A stretch of DNA of 13,760 nt from a bacterium. GTDB taxonomy: Bacteria; Planctomycetota; J058; JAJDCP01. Below the pieces are notes generated by a model. The model did no database searches. It was given only the letters and a program-made list of their open reading frames with translations, and had not been told where the DNA came from. Both the position numbers and the translations under genes were made by a program. The DNA lies in contig JAUIEM010000273.1 of assembly GCA_030428695.1 (NCBI GenBank), positions 1 to 13,760 on the forward strand. Reading direction: 5' to 3'. Below are positions 7,383-13,760 of this stretch, piece by piece. Every line of letters begins with the position of its first letter. The first letter of the stretch is position 1.

Positions 7383-7411
7383 TTTATCCACGATCGCAAG
7401 CTCCCCTGCAA
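7383..7411 (-). promoter_or_regulatory. Candidate promoter of the TPR kinase gene
   Basis: On the minus strand TTGCAG (7406-7411) and GATAAA (7383-7388) are separated by exactly 17 bases and lie about 30 bases before the kinase ATG. The -10 matches the housekeeping consensus at four of six bases and the -35 at three. This is the least GC-rich spot in the divergent region. The match is weak and no transcript data are available. Confidence 0.3.
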
Positions 7412-7413
7412 GC

Positions 7414-7438
7414 CCGCCCCGCTGGGCAGACGGGGCGG
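7414..7438. other. Hairpin or operator-like inverted repeat between divergent genes
   Basis: CCGCCCCG (7414-7421) pairs perfectly with CGGGGCGG (7431-7438) around a nine-base loop. It lies directly upstream of the candidate -35 of the kinase gene and about 35 bases before the candidate -10 of the Nudix gene, so a bound regulator could affect both. In GC-rich DNA an 8-bp stem can arise by chance. Confidence 0.35.
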
Positions 7439-7473
7439 AGCCGGCTGCCTCTGGTGCGAGCCATCCCGAGCGG

Positions 7474-7479
7474 TACAAT
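7474..7479 (+). promoter_or_regulatory. Candidate -10 element (TACAAT), leaderless start of the Nudix gene
   Basis: TACAAT matches the sigma-70 -10 consensus at five of six bases. It ends seven bases before the ATG at 7487, the spacing expected when transcription starts on the start codon itself. No good Shine-Dalgarno precedes that ATG, which fits leaderless translation. No clear -35 is seen. Confidence 0.45.
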
Positions 7480-7486
7480 GCCTGCC

Positions 7487-7921
7487 ATGAATGTGCGCAC
7501 CCGAGCCTACGGGGTCGTCCCCGTCCGCGCCGTCGCCGACGGCTGGCGCTTCCTGATCCTGCGGGCCTACCGCCTGTGGGACTTCCCCAAGGGTCTGCCC
7601 GAGGCGGGGGAGACCCCGCTCGCCAGCGCCCGGCGCGAGGCGCTCGAGGAGGCGGGCCTCGACGACCTCGAGCTGCGCTGGGGCGAGGTCTTCGCCGAGA
7701 CCGCGCCCTACAGCCGCGGCAAGGTCGCCCGCTACTACCTCGCCGCGACCGGGCACGAGGCGATCACGCTGCCGGTCAACCCGGAGCTCGGGCGGCCCGA
7801 GCACCACGAGGCGCGCTGGGTGGGGGCGGAGGAAGCGGCGGAGCTGCTGCCGGCGCGCCTGCAGCCGGTGCTCGCCTGGGCCCGCGGCCAGCTGGACGGG
7901 GGGAGCGATGGACGCCCGTAG
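7487..7921 (+). CDS. Nudix hydrolase, diadenosine-tetraphosphatase-like
   Basis: This 144-residue single-domain protein has a perfect Nudix box from Gly36 to Leu58: GLPEAGE, seven residues, then REALEEAGL. Glu51, Glu54 and Glu55 would bind the divalent metal. The WDFPKG block just before it, and a short N-terminus ending in YGVVPV, resemble Nudix enzymes that cleave Ap4A or related dinucleoside polyphosphates; the substrate is inferred. Two starts are possible. ATG 7487 gives the N-terminus MNVRTRAYG, normal for the family, with a -10-like TACAAT seven bases upstream. ATG 7478 adds three residues but overlaps that element. The gene is divergent from the TPR kinase and overlaps the next gene by 14 bp, so both are likely co-transcribed. 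Confidence 0.92.
   Translation: MNVRTRAYGVVPVRAVADGWRFLILRAYRLWDFPKGLPEAGETPLASARREALEEAGLDDLELRWGEVFAETAPYSRGKVARYYLAATGHEAITLPVNPELGRPEHHEARWVGAEEAAELLPARLQPVLAWARGQLDGGSDGRP
7898..7905 (+). promoter_or_regulatory. Ribosome binding site of the TerB-like gene
   Basis: The purine run GGGGGGAG lies inside the end of the Nudix gene and stops two bases before the ATG at 7908. The spacing is short, but together with the 14-bp gene overlap it supports this start and translational coupling. Confidence 0.5.
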
Positions 7922-8702
7922 CGAGTATCTGCTGATGGCGACCGTCGCGGTGGTCGACGGCGAGCTCAACTGGCAGGAGCACGCGATCCTCGAGGCCTAC
8001 GCGACGCACATAGGGCTGCCGGAAGAGGACGCCCGCGAGGTGCTCGAGCGGCTGACCAAGGGTCGTCGGGTCGGCGCGGTCTCACCGAAGGAGGCCGACG
8101 CGCAGAAGGTCGTCTACCAGCGGCTGGTCGAGGCGGCGATGGTCGACGGCAAGCTCCTGCGCAGCGAGTTCAACCTGCTCAAGAAGCTCGGCCCCGCCTA
8201 CCAGGTCAAGACCGACCAGCTCAAGCTGCTGCTCGCCCAGGCCAAGCGCTGGCTCGGCGCCAACCCCGAGCTGCCCCCGCGGCCCGCGGCCCGCTTCGCG
8301 GTCAGCCCGGGCGGGGTCGCGCTGAGCGCTGTCGGCCTCGCGCTCGCCCTCGCCGCGGGCCTGGTCTTCGGCCTCGCGGCCCTGGCCTGGTGGATCCCTG
8401 CGGTCGGCGGCGGCCTCGGCCTCGTGCTGCTCGGCCTCGGGCTCTGGCTGTGGGGGCGGGGGCGGCGGCTGCACCGCCTCGGGGTGCCGACGGTCGGGGT
8501 CGTCCGCCGCGACGGCGACCGCGCGCGCTACCGCTACTACCACGCCGGCGAGGGCTACGAGGGTCCGCTGCGGCCGACCGAGCGGGGCCTGCCCGAGGCG
8601 GGCTGCGGGGTGTGGGTGCTGGTCGATCCGCAGGCGCCCGGGCACTCCCTGCACTGGTGGCGGCCGGCGCCGTCGGGCAAGGACGACGGGGAAGAGGGCT
8701 GA
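7908..8702 (+). CDS. TerB-like membrane protein with DUF3592-like C-terminal domain
   Basis: This 264-residue protein has three parts. Residues 1-115 are helical and look like a TerB (tellurite-resistance B) fold, with two acidic metal-binding-like motifs in equivalent places: VVDGELNWQE (Asp17) and MVDGKLLRSE (Asp80). Two adjacent hydrophobic segments follow (134-158 and 163-183) with a Trp-Trp-Ile-Pro turn between. Residues 193-252 form a small beta-rich domain (VGVVRRDG, then a Tyr-rich strand, and GVWVLVDPQAPGHSLHWW) matching the general plan of DUF3592. TerB domains are associated with envelope and chemical stress responses; the role of this protein is not known. The ATG overlaps the end of the Nudix gene by 14 bp, so the two products may act together, perhaps with the Nudix enzyme near the membrane (inference). 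The domain calls are from pattern recognition. Confidence 0.85.
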   Translation: MDARSEYLLMATVAVVDGELNWQEHAILEAYATHIGLPEEDAREVLERLTKGRRVGAVSPKEADAQKVVYQRLVEAAMVDGKLLRSEFNLLKKLGPAYQVKTDQLKLLLAQAKRWLGANPELPPRPAARFAVSPGGVALSAVGLALALAAGLVFGLAALAWWIPAVGGGLGLVLLGLGLWLWGRGRRLHRLGVPTVGVVRRDGDRARYRYYHAGEGYEGPLRPTERGLPEAGCGVWVLVDPQAPGHSLHWWRPAPSGKDDGEEG

Positions 8703-8775
8703 GCGGCCCGCGCCGCGCGCCGTGGCGCTGGACGGGAAGATGGCGCAAGCCGCAGAGACGCGGCCCCCGAGCTGA

Positions 8776-10989
8776 CTAGCGCGCCGGGTCCTCTTGCCCT
8801 TCGTCCTCTTCCTCTTCCTTCTGTTCGGCGTCGGCGAGCCAGCCTTCGAGCTCGCGGGTGGTCTTGCCCTGCAGCTCGTTCAGGCGCGAGACCAGAAGCC
8901 GGCAGGTCATCTTGCGCCGGTTGCGGCTGGCGATCTCGAGCTCGTCGCACAGCTTCTCGAGCTTGGCGGCGCCGACGTTCGAGGCGACACCGCGCGCGGC
9001 GTGGGCGGCGGCCTCGAGCTCCTGCCAGTCCTCACGAAGCGCCGCCTCGCCGAGCTCGACCTGGGTCGCCTCCATCGTCTTGCGGAAGCTCTCGACCACC
9101 TGCCGGGCCGAGCCCGGACGGCGGAGGATGGTGCCGAGCCGTTCGAGGCGTCGCGCGTCGAGCACCTCGGCGCGCCCTTCTTCGGCGGACACGGCTGTGT
9201 CCCGCCCGGATGCCGTCGAGAACAGCGGGGCGTCGCCGATGCTGACGACCGGGGTGCTGCCATTGAAGACGAGCCGCTTGAGCGTGCTGAACAGCGCGCC
9301 GGTGTCCACCGGCTTCGACAGGTAGCTGTCCATGCCGGCGGCGAGGCAGCGGTCGCGGTCGCCGCGCATCGCGTGCGCGGTCAGGGCGATGATCGGCACG
9401 TGCCCGCCGTGCTCGCGTTCGAGAGCGCGGATCGTCCGGGCGGCTTCGTAGCCGTCCATACCGGGCATCTGGATGTCCATCAGGATGCCGTCGACGTCGT
9501 TGAGCTCGAACTGCTCGACCGCCTCCCTTCCGTCGCGGGCCTCGACGACCGCGTAGCCCTGTTCCTCGAGCATGGCGGCGAGGAACATGCGGTTGACCTC
9601 CTGGTCGTCAGCGATCAGGAACACGGTGTCGCGAGACTCCGGCAGCGGTGTGACGCCGTGGGCCGAGGACGTGAAGTCATCCGGCTCGGCCCGGGGCAGG
9701 GCGACATCTACCCGGAACGCGCTACCGCGACCGAGGCTGCTCTCGACGTGGATCCGGCCGCCCATCAACTCGACGAGCTGCGAGGTGATCGCGAGGCCCA
9801 GTCCGGTGCCACCGTACCGCCGGCTGGTCCCGCCGTCGGCCTGCGCGAAGGCGTGGAACACCCGCTCCTGCTGCTCGGCGGTCATGCCGATGCCGGTGTC
9901 CTCGACACTCAAGGAGAGCTCGACGCGCTCGCCAGCGGTCCGGGCTGTCAAACGCGCGACCACTTCACCCCGGGCGGTGAACTTGATCGCGTTGCCGAGC
10001 AGGTTGACGACGATCTGCCGGAAGCGCAGGGGGTCTCCCCACACCAGCACCGGCCGCTCCGGCAGTCCGCGGTGCAGCTCGAGGCCCTTCTCCTCGGCCT
10101 GGGAATGCAGGAGCTCGAGGCTGGACTGCAGCACCGCGCGGGGGTCGAAGGGCATCGACTCGAGGTGCAGGTGGCCGGCCTCGACCTTCGACAGGTCGAG
10201 GATGTCGTTGAGCAGCCCGAGCAGGGAGCGGGCGGAGTCGCGGAGCGCGTGGAGCTTCTGCCGCTGCTCGGGGGTCAGGGTGGTGCGGAGCAGGAGCTCG
10301 GTCATCCCGATCACGCCGTTCATGGGGGTGCGGATCTCGTGGCTCATGTTCGCGAGGAACTCGGACTTGTGGCCGACGGCCCGCAGCGCTTCGTCGCGCG
10401 CCCGCGCTGCGACCTCCCGGGCCTCGACCAGGGTGCCGCGTTGGAGCTGGAAGATCAGGTTGAGGAGGGCGGCGATCACGACGGCCCCGGACCACACGCC
10501 GAGCGCGCGCGGAAGGGCGACGTCCATGGGCGGCAGCAGCGAGGACGCGCCGACGAGAACGAGGGGCTGCAGCAGCAGGGTGGCGAGCAGCTCGAAGCCG
10601 GTCGGCTGGAACGCGATCCCCGCGAGCAGCGCGAGCCCGACGTAGACGACGCCCCATGCGTCGAGCCCGCCCCGGCCGAACAAGACCAGCATCACCGCGG
10701 GGAGGAGCAGGCCCAGGCCGACCATGAAGCGGCCGACGTTCGCCGCTGACCACGGGCCGGCGAAGACGCTGCCGGCGATCAGATACAGGAGCAGCAAGCC
10801 GGGGAAGACCAGGCTGGCGGGGTCGTCGGAGTCGACGGTCGCGACGAAGACGAGCCCGCAGGCGAAGGCAAACGCCGCCGCGAGCAGACGCGCCTGGCGC
10901 GGCGCGAAGGAGCCCCGGGCCGTTATCAGCTGCCAGGCGCGCGCGAGGCGTCCCGGTGCGGCGGCAGAGCCCTTGGACTCGGTGCTCAT
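8776..10989 (-). CDS. Hybrid sensor histidine kinase (six membrane helices, HisKA-HATPase-REC-HPt)
   Basis: This 737-residue protein starts with six hydrophobic segments between 34 and 182 and no large extracytoplasmic loop, so it probably senses within the membrane. A short linker helix leads to HisKA (about 205-275, His217 in SHEIRTPMNG) and the ATPase domain (315-432: N box NLLGNAIKF, DTGIGM at 364-369, GGTGLGLA). A receiver domain (455-575) has Asp461/Asp462, phospho-acceptor Asp505 in MDIQMP, Thr537 and Lys559. After a linker comes an HPt domain (about 610-710) with His663 in AAHAARGVASNVGA; the usual Lys after the His reads Arg. The protein ends in a Glu/Asp-rich tail. It has all the parts of a BarA/ArcB-like phosphorelay, but no output response regulator is in the window. 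The ATG at 10989 has AGGAG six bases upstream. It converges on the TerB-like gene, 73 bp away. Confidence 0.95.
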   Translation of the reverse strand: MSTESKGSAAAPGRLARAWQLITARGSFAPRQARLLAAAFAFACGLVFVATVDSDDPASLVFPGLLLLYLIAGSVFAGPWSAANVGRFMVGLGLLLPAVMLVLFGRGGLDAWGVVYVGLALLAGIAFQPTGFELLATLLLQPLVLVGASSLLPPMDVALPRALGVWSGAVVIAALLNLIFQLQRGTLVEAREVAARARDEALRAVGHKSEFLANMSHEIRTPMNGVIGMTELLLRTTLTPEQRQKLHALRDSARSLLGLLNDILDLSKVEAGHLHLESMPFDPRAVLQSSLELLHSQAEEKGLELHRGLPERPVLVWGDPLRFRQIVVNLLGNAIKFTARGEVVARLTARTAGERVELSLSVEDTGIGMTAEQQERVFHAFAQADGGTSRRYGGTGLGLAITSQLVELMGGRIHVESSLGRGSAFRVDVALPRAEPDDFTSSAHGVTPLPESRDTVFLIADDQEVNRMFLAAMLEEQGYAVVEARDGREAVEQFELNDVDGILMDIQMPGMDGYEAARTIRALEREHGGHVPIIALTAHAMRGDRDRCLAAGMDSYLSKPVDTGALFSTLKRLVFNGSTPVVSIGDAPLFSTASGRDTAVSAEEGRAEVLDARRLERLGTILRRPGSARQVVESFRKTMEATQVELGEAALREDWQELEAAAHAARGVASNVGAAKLEKLCDELEIASRNRRKMTCRLLVSRLNELQGKTTRELEGWLADAEQKEEEEDEGQEDPAR

Positions 10990-10995
10990 CGGCGG

Positions 10996-11000
10996 CTCCT
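10996..11000 (-). promoter_or_regulatory. Ribosome binding site of the histidine kinase gene
   Basis: AGGAG on the minus strand, six bases before the ATG at 10989, is a canonical Shine-Dalgarno at good spacing and fixes this start. Confidence 0.6.
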
Positions 11001-11044
11001 GGGGCGGGGACGTGACCGTCGGCCATGCTTGTCCGCGTATCCCG

Positions 11045-11050
11045 ATGATA
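11045..11050 (-). promoter_or_regulatory. Candidate -10 element of the histidine kinase gene
   Basis: TATCAT on the minus strand matches the -10 consensus at five of six bases and lies about 55 bases before the kinase ATG, downstream of the preceding gene's terminator. No convincing -35 is seen at 16-18 bases, so it could be a chance match. Confidence 0.3.
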
Positions 11051-11085
11051 GCGCTCGGCCCCTTCGTCTGCAGCCGGATGCGAAA

Positions 11086-11105
11086 CCCCCCGGCGCAGCG
11101 GGGGG
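11086..11105 (-). terminator. Rho-independent-like terminator of the large helical-protein gene
   Basis: On the minus strand CCCCCCG pairs with CGGGGGG around a six-base loop (CTGCGC), followed by TTT. It begins 32 bases after the stop at 11138 and separates that gene from the histidine kinase gene on the same strand. The U tract is short, as is usual in GC-rich genomes. Confidence 0.65.
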
Positions 11106-11137
11106 CGGCAGACGGGAGCTCGGGCCGTGCTCCCGGA

Positions 11138-13760
11138 TCAGGGGGTCGAGCCGCCGAGCTGGTTCCAGACCATCGGCAGGCCGTTCTGCTGGTCTTCGAG
11201 GAAATCGATGATCCCGTTGAGCGAGTCGCGCAGGGTCTGGACGCTCAGCGGCGGGTGCGGGCCCGGGTCGATCGCCTCGGAGACCTCGTCGATCACCTCG
11301 AGGACGACCTCGACCGGCGCGTCGTCGTCGCCGTTCGGCCCCTTGTCGAGTGCGTTGCGGATGATCGACAGCAGCACCTGACCGTCGGCCATCGCGATCA
11401 GCCGCTCGAGGCCGTCGACGAAGTCGGTGGTCCAGCCGGTGTTCGGGTGGATCGCCTCGCCGGCGAAGCGCAGCACCTTGACCAGCGCGCCGTTGTCGGT
11501 GCCGCTGTCGCCGCCGCCGATGGTCGAGCCGACCACCTTGAGCAGCGCGCCGTACACGTCGTGGGCCGGGTTGGCATCGGGGGTGCAGACGTTGGCGAGG
11601 GCGGCGTAGACGTCCGGGGCGTGGGTCGAGCTGTCGATCGCGACGAGCAGCTCGTGCATGCGCCGGGTCTCGACGCTGGTCGCGCTGGCGATCGAGTCGG
11701 TCTGCAGATCCTGCACGTACACCAGGCGGTCGTTGGCGTCGGTCGGGATCGCGGCGGCGATCTCCTTCAGGGCCGCGGCGGCCAGGGGCACGAGCCAGGC
11801 GTTCTTCAGCACGGTGTTGCCCTGGCCGTCGGTGACCGTCTCGGTGACGATCTCGAGGATCAGGTCGGTCACCCGCCCGGACTCGTCGTCGAGGCCGCGC
11901 AGCTCCTGGCGCTCGGAGACCCGGTCGAGGGCGTCGACGAACATGTGCAGGAGCGACATGTGGGTGTTGTTGTGGCGGTCGATCACGGTGCCGTCGTCCT
12001 CGACCAGGACCGCGAACATGTCGGCCAGGGCGTCGGAGATCACGTCGTTGGTGCCCGGGATCTGGATCGTGTTCATCTTCGCGAAGGCGTCGAAGAAGTT
12101 CTCGATCGCGCCGGACTCGAGCACGTCGGCGATCGTGTCCTCGAGGGGCCGGATCGAGGTCGCGTAGCTGCCGCCGCCGCCGAGCCCGCCCAGGATATCG
12201 AGGAGCAGGGCGGTCTCGCCGGCGTCGGAGAAGGCCTTCGCGATCGGCCGGAAGGCGTCGAGGGCGCCGGACTGGTCGAAGTCCTGCAGGACGGCGACGT
12301 GCTGCTGGGTCAGGGTGCTGCAGAACAGGTTCGCCGTATAGGGCAGGATGAAGTGCAGCACGCCGACGCTGATCGGGATGCCGAGCAGCGTCGCGTTGCC
12401 CGCGATCGCGTCGATGTAGAACTCACCCATGCTGTTGATGCCGAGGAAGCTCAGGGCGCCTCCGCTGCCGCAGTTGCTCGCCGCGTCGATCAGCTCGAGC
12501 AGGCGCTCGAAGGCGCTCGGCGCGTTCGGCCCGGTCGGGATGCCGGCGCCGACGTCGTGCAGCCGGAACATCGTCGCGAAGCCCTGGGGCAGGTTCTGCA
12601 GCTGCTGCTGCGAATCGGAGAAGGCCTGCAGCAGCGCGCGGATCGGCGTCGGCCCGTTGCCGGTCGGCTCGAGCGCCTGGTCGAGCACCGGCACGAGGGA
12701 GTCGAGGGTGAACCCGCCGCCCGAGCCCGAGCCGGGCTGCGTGATCGGGGCGTTGTTGATCGCGGTGACCATGTCGCCGACGTCCGCGAGGATCGACTCG
12801 GCGAAGACCGGGTCGTCGTCGAACAGCGCGGCGAGGCCCTGCAGCAGGTTCGATGCGGACTCGTCCTTCAAGAGCTCGTACATCGCCCAGGTCTGGTCGA
12901 TGCCCGGGTTGTCGGAGCTGTAGCCGCCGCCGAGGACGGGGTCGGGGGTGCCGGCCATCACCGCGATCTGGTCGCTGAGCACGCTGGTGCGCAGGATGTC
13001 GCCGAGCACGCGGCCGACCGTGCCGAGGACGGTCGTCTTCATGTCGTAGTAGACGAAGATCTCCTGGCCCTGCGCGGTCAGCGCCTTGCCGTCCGCGTCG
13101 CGGACGCCGTCGGTGCCGAAGGCGGTCAGGGTGATCGGCTGCCCGTTGGCGTCGACCGGCTGGCCGTTGCCGTCGAGGTCGATCATGCCGTCGTTGTCGA
13201 GGTCGACGAAGGGCGGCAGGAAGTCGCCGTTGACGCCGGTCGCGACCTGCGGCAAGCCGTCGGCGAAGCGCACGGCCCAGGCCGGATCACCGAGCACGGC
13301 GCCGTCACGCTGGGGCGTCTCGGACAGCAGCACCTCGATCAGGTCGGAGGTCGTGTTTCCGCCGCTGTTCGGCTGCGGGTCTTCGAGATCCATCAGGATG
13401 TCGCCGAGCAGCGCGAGGAACTCGTTGATGATCTCGAGCTCGCCGTTCGGCACCCCGTTGACGTCGACCCCGTCGTTCTCCTCGATGATGCCCGCGAGGG
13501 CGTCGGTCAGCGGCACGAAGTCGGGGAAGGCCATCAGCCGGCTGAGCAGGGCGAAGTAGTCCTGGCCGTCCGGGTTGTGGTCGACGCCGACCGTGGTCCC
13601 GGAGCTCAGGTCGACGATCGCCTGCAGGACGTCCGTGTCCGCTTCGAGATAAACCAACACGTCCCGCACGTCGTCACCCATGCCAGGGAGGGTGCCGTCG
13701 ATGATCAGAGGCTTGAGATCCCTGATCGTGCCGAGCAGGTTCGAGGAGACGCTGGTCGGG
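11138..13760 (-). CDS. Large acidic helical protein of unknown function, 5' end missing
   Basis: The frame stays open through the right edge, so the visible 873 residues are the C-terminal part; the ATG at 13681 is an internal Met, because the 26 upstream codons read on without a stop in the same style (NLLGTIRDLKPLIIDG). I do not recognise the family. The protein is rich in Asp, Glu, Ala, Leu and Gly and reads as many amphipathic helices joined by Gly/Asp/Asn loops. An Asp-rich loop, DLDNDGMIDLDGNG (encoded at 13163-13204), looks like the calcium-binding loops of EF-hand, dockerin or thrombospondin-type-3 repeats. Only three Cys occur; there is no membrane helix apart from one moderately hydrophobic stretch before FCSTL. 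Composition and the calcium-like loop suggest export to the periplasm or surface, but the signal peptide would lie outside the window. A terminator hairpin follows. Confidence 0.85.
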   Translation of the reverse strand, partial: PTSVSSNLLGTIRDLKPLIIDGTLPGMGDDVRDVLVYLEADTDVLQAIVDLSSGTTVGVDHNPDGQDYFALLSRLMAFPDFVPLTDALAGIIEENDGVDVNGVPNGELEIINEFLALLGDILMDLEDPQPNSGGNTTSDLIEVLLSETPQRDGAVLGDPAWAVRFADGLPQVATGVNGDFLPPFVDLDNDGMIDLDGNGQPVDANGQPITLTAFGTDGVRDADGKALTAQGQEIFVYYDMKTTVLGTVGRVLGDILRTSVLSDQIAVMAGTPDPVLGGGYSSDNPGIDQTWAMYELLKDESASNLLQGLAALFDDDPVFAESILADVGDMVTAINNAPITQPGSGSGGGFTLDSLVPVLDQALEPTGNGPTPIRALLQAFSDSQQQLQNLPQGFATMFRLHDVGAGIPTGPNAPSAFERLLELIDAASNCGSGGALSFLGINSMGEFYIDAIAGNATLLGIPISVGVLHFILPYTANLFCSTLTQQHVAVLQDFDQSGALDAFRPIAKAFSDAGETALLLDILGGLGGGGSYATSIRPLEDTIADVLESGAIENFFDAFAKMNTIQIPGTNDVISDALADMFAVLVEDDGTVIDRHNNTHMSLLHMFVDALDRVSERQELRGLDDESGRVTDLILEIVTETVTDGQGNTVLKNAWLVPLAAAALKEIAAAIPTDANDRLVYVQDLQTDSIASATSVETRRMHELLVAIDSSTHAPDVYAALANVCTPDANPAHDVYGALLKVVGSTIGGGDSGTDNGALVKVLRFAGEAIHPNTGWTTDFVDGLERLIAMADGQVLLSIIRNALDKGPNGDDDAPVEVVLEVIDEVSEAIDPGPHPPLSVQTLRDSLNGIIDFLEDQQNGLPMVWNQLGGSTP

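Noticed and set aside
3757..7935. A 4.2-kb open frame on the plus strand opposite the TPR kinase gene
   Set aside because: It is a shadow caused by high GC at third positions; it has no recognisable domains, while the opposite strand has perfect kinase motifs and TPRs.
5708..7969. A long minus-strand frame overlapping the kinase start and the Nudix gene
   Set aside because: It is Arg/Pro/Ala-rich out-of-frame translation of the real kinase and Nudix genes, with no motif of its own.
8703..8775. Possible bidirectional terminator between the TerB-like and histidine kinase genes
   Set aside because: The 73 bases are GC-rich with only short ambiguous stems and no T tract on either strand.
8791..8822. 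Polypyrimidine tract that might form a triplex or be a regulatory tract
   Set aside because: It is explained by the Glu/Asp-rich C-terminal tail of the histidine kinase on the other strand.
8794..10749. A plus-strand frame opposite the histidine kinase gene
   Set aside because: The minus strand carries all histidine kinase motifs in order; the plus-strand product has no recognisable domain.
13679..13681. ATG at 13681 as the true start of the large helical protein
   Set aside because: The frame stays open to the window edge with the same composition, and no ribosome binding site of note precedes this Met.

Overview
This window is very GC-rich and densely coded, with strong GC bias at third codon positions. 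It carries seven protein genes, two of them cut by the window edges. The content is Hanks-type Ser/Thr kinases (one with a long TPR tail, one with two kinase domains), an ECF-like sigma factor coupled to a kinase gene, a hybrid histidine kinase and a large unrecognised acidic protein. This best fits a high-GC signalling-rich bacterium, most likely Planctomycetota; a myxobacteria-like lineage is the main alternative. The Arg-rich 'RRHP' stretch before the membrane segment of the TPR kinase and the kinase/ECF pairing are what favour Planctomycetota. There is no rRNA, tRNA, CRISPR array or recognisable transposase.

Layout, left to right. (1) 1-2417, plus strand: the 3' part of a receptor-like Ser/Thr kinase with two tandem kinase domains, one membrane helix and an extracytoplasmic C-terminal domain. 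Its stop codon overlaps the TTG start of an ECF-type sigma factor, so the two look like a signalling unit. (2) 2293-3276, minus: a DUF374-type lysophospholipid acyltransferase whose 3' end overlaps the sigma gene antisense by 125 bp. (3) 3277-3627: gene-free, but full of inverted repeats, including a 171-bp imperfect palindrome built from two REP-like units and a C6/G6 terminator hairpin. (4) 3628-7353, minus: a 1241-residue Ser/Thr kinase with one membrane helix and about 18 consecutive TPRs. (5) 7354-7486: a divergent promoter region. (6) 7487-8702, plus: a Nudix hydrolase overlapping a TerB/DUF3592-like membrane protein, probably an operon. (7) 8776-10989, minus: a six-helix hybrid histidine kinase (HisKA-HATPase-REC-HPt). 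(8) 11086-11105: a terminator hairpin for the next gene. (9) 11138-13760, minus: the C-terminal 873 residues of a large, acidic, mostly helical protein of unknown function with one Asp-rich calcium-binding-like loop.

The common theme is signal transduction at the cell envelope: two transmembrane Ser/Thr kinases, one hybrid histidine kinase and one sigma factor. The most interesting points are the kinase/sigma unit, whose sigma factor lacks part of the usual acidic 'DAED' motif of region 2.2, the antisense overlap of the sigma recognition helix with the acyltransferase gene, and the REP-like palindrome. No complete, clearly new multi-gene system can be demonstrated from this window alone.
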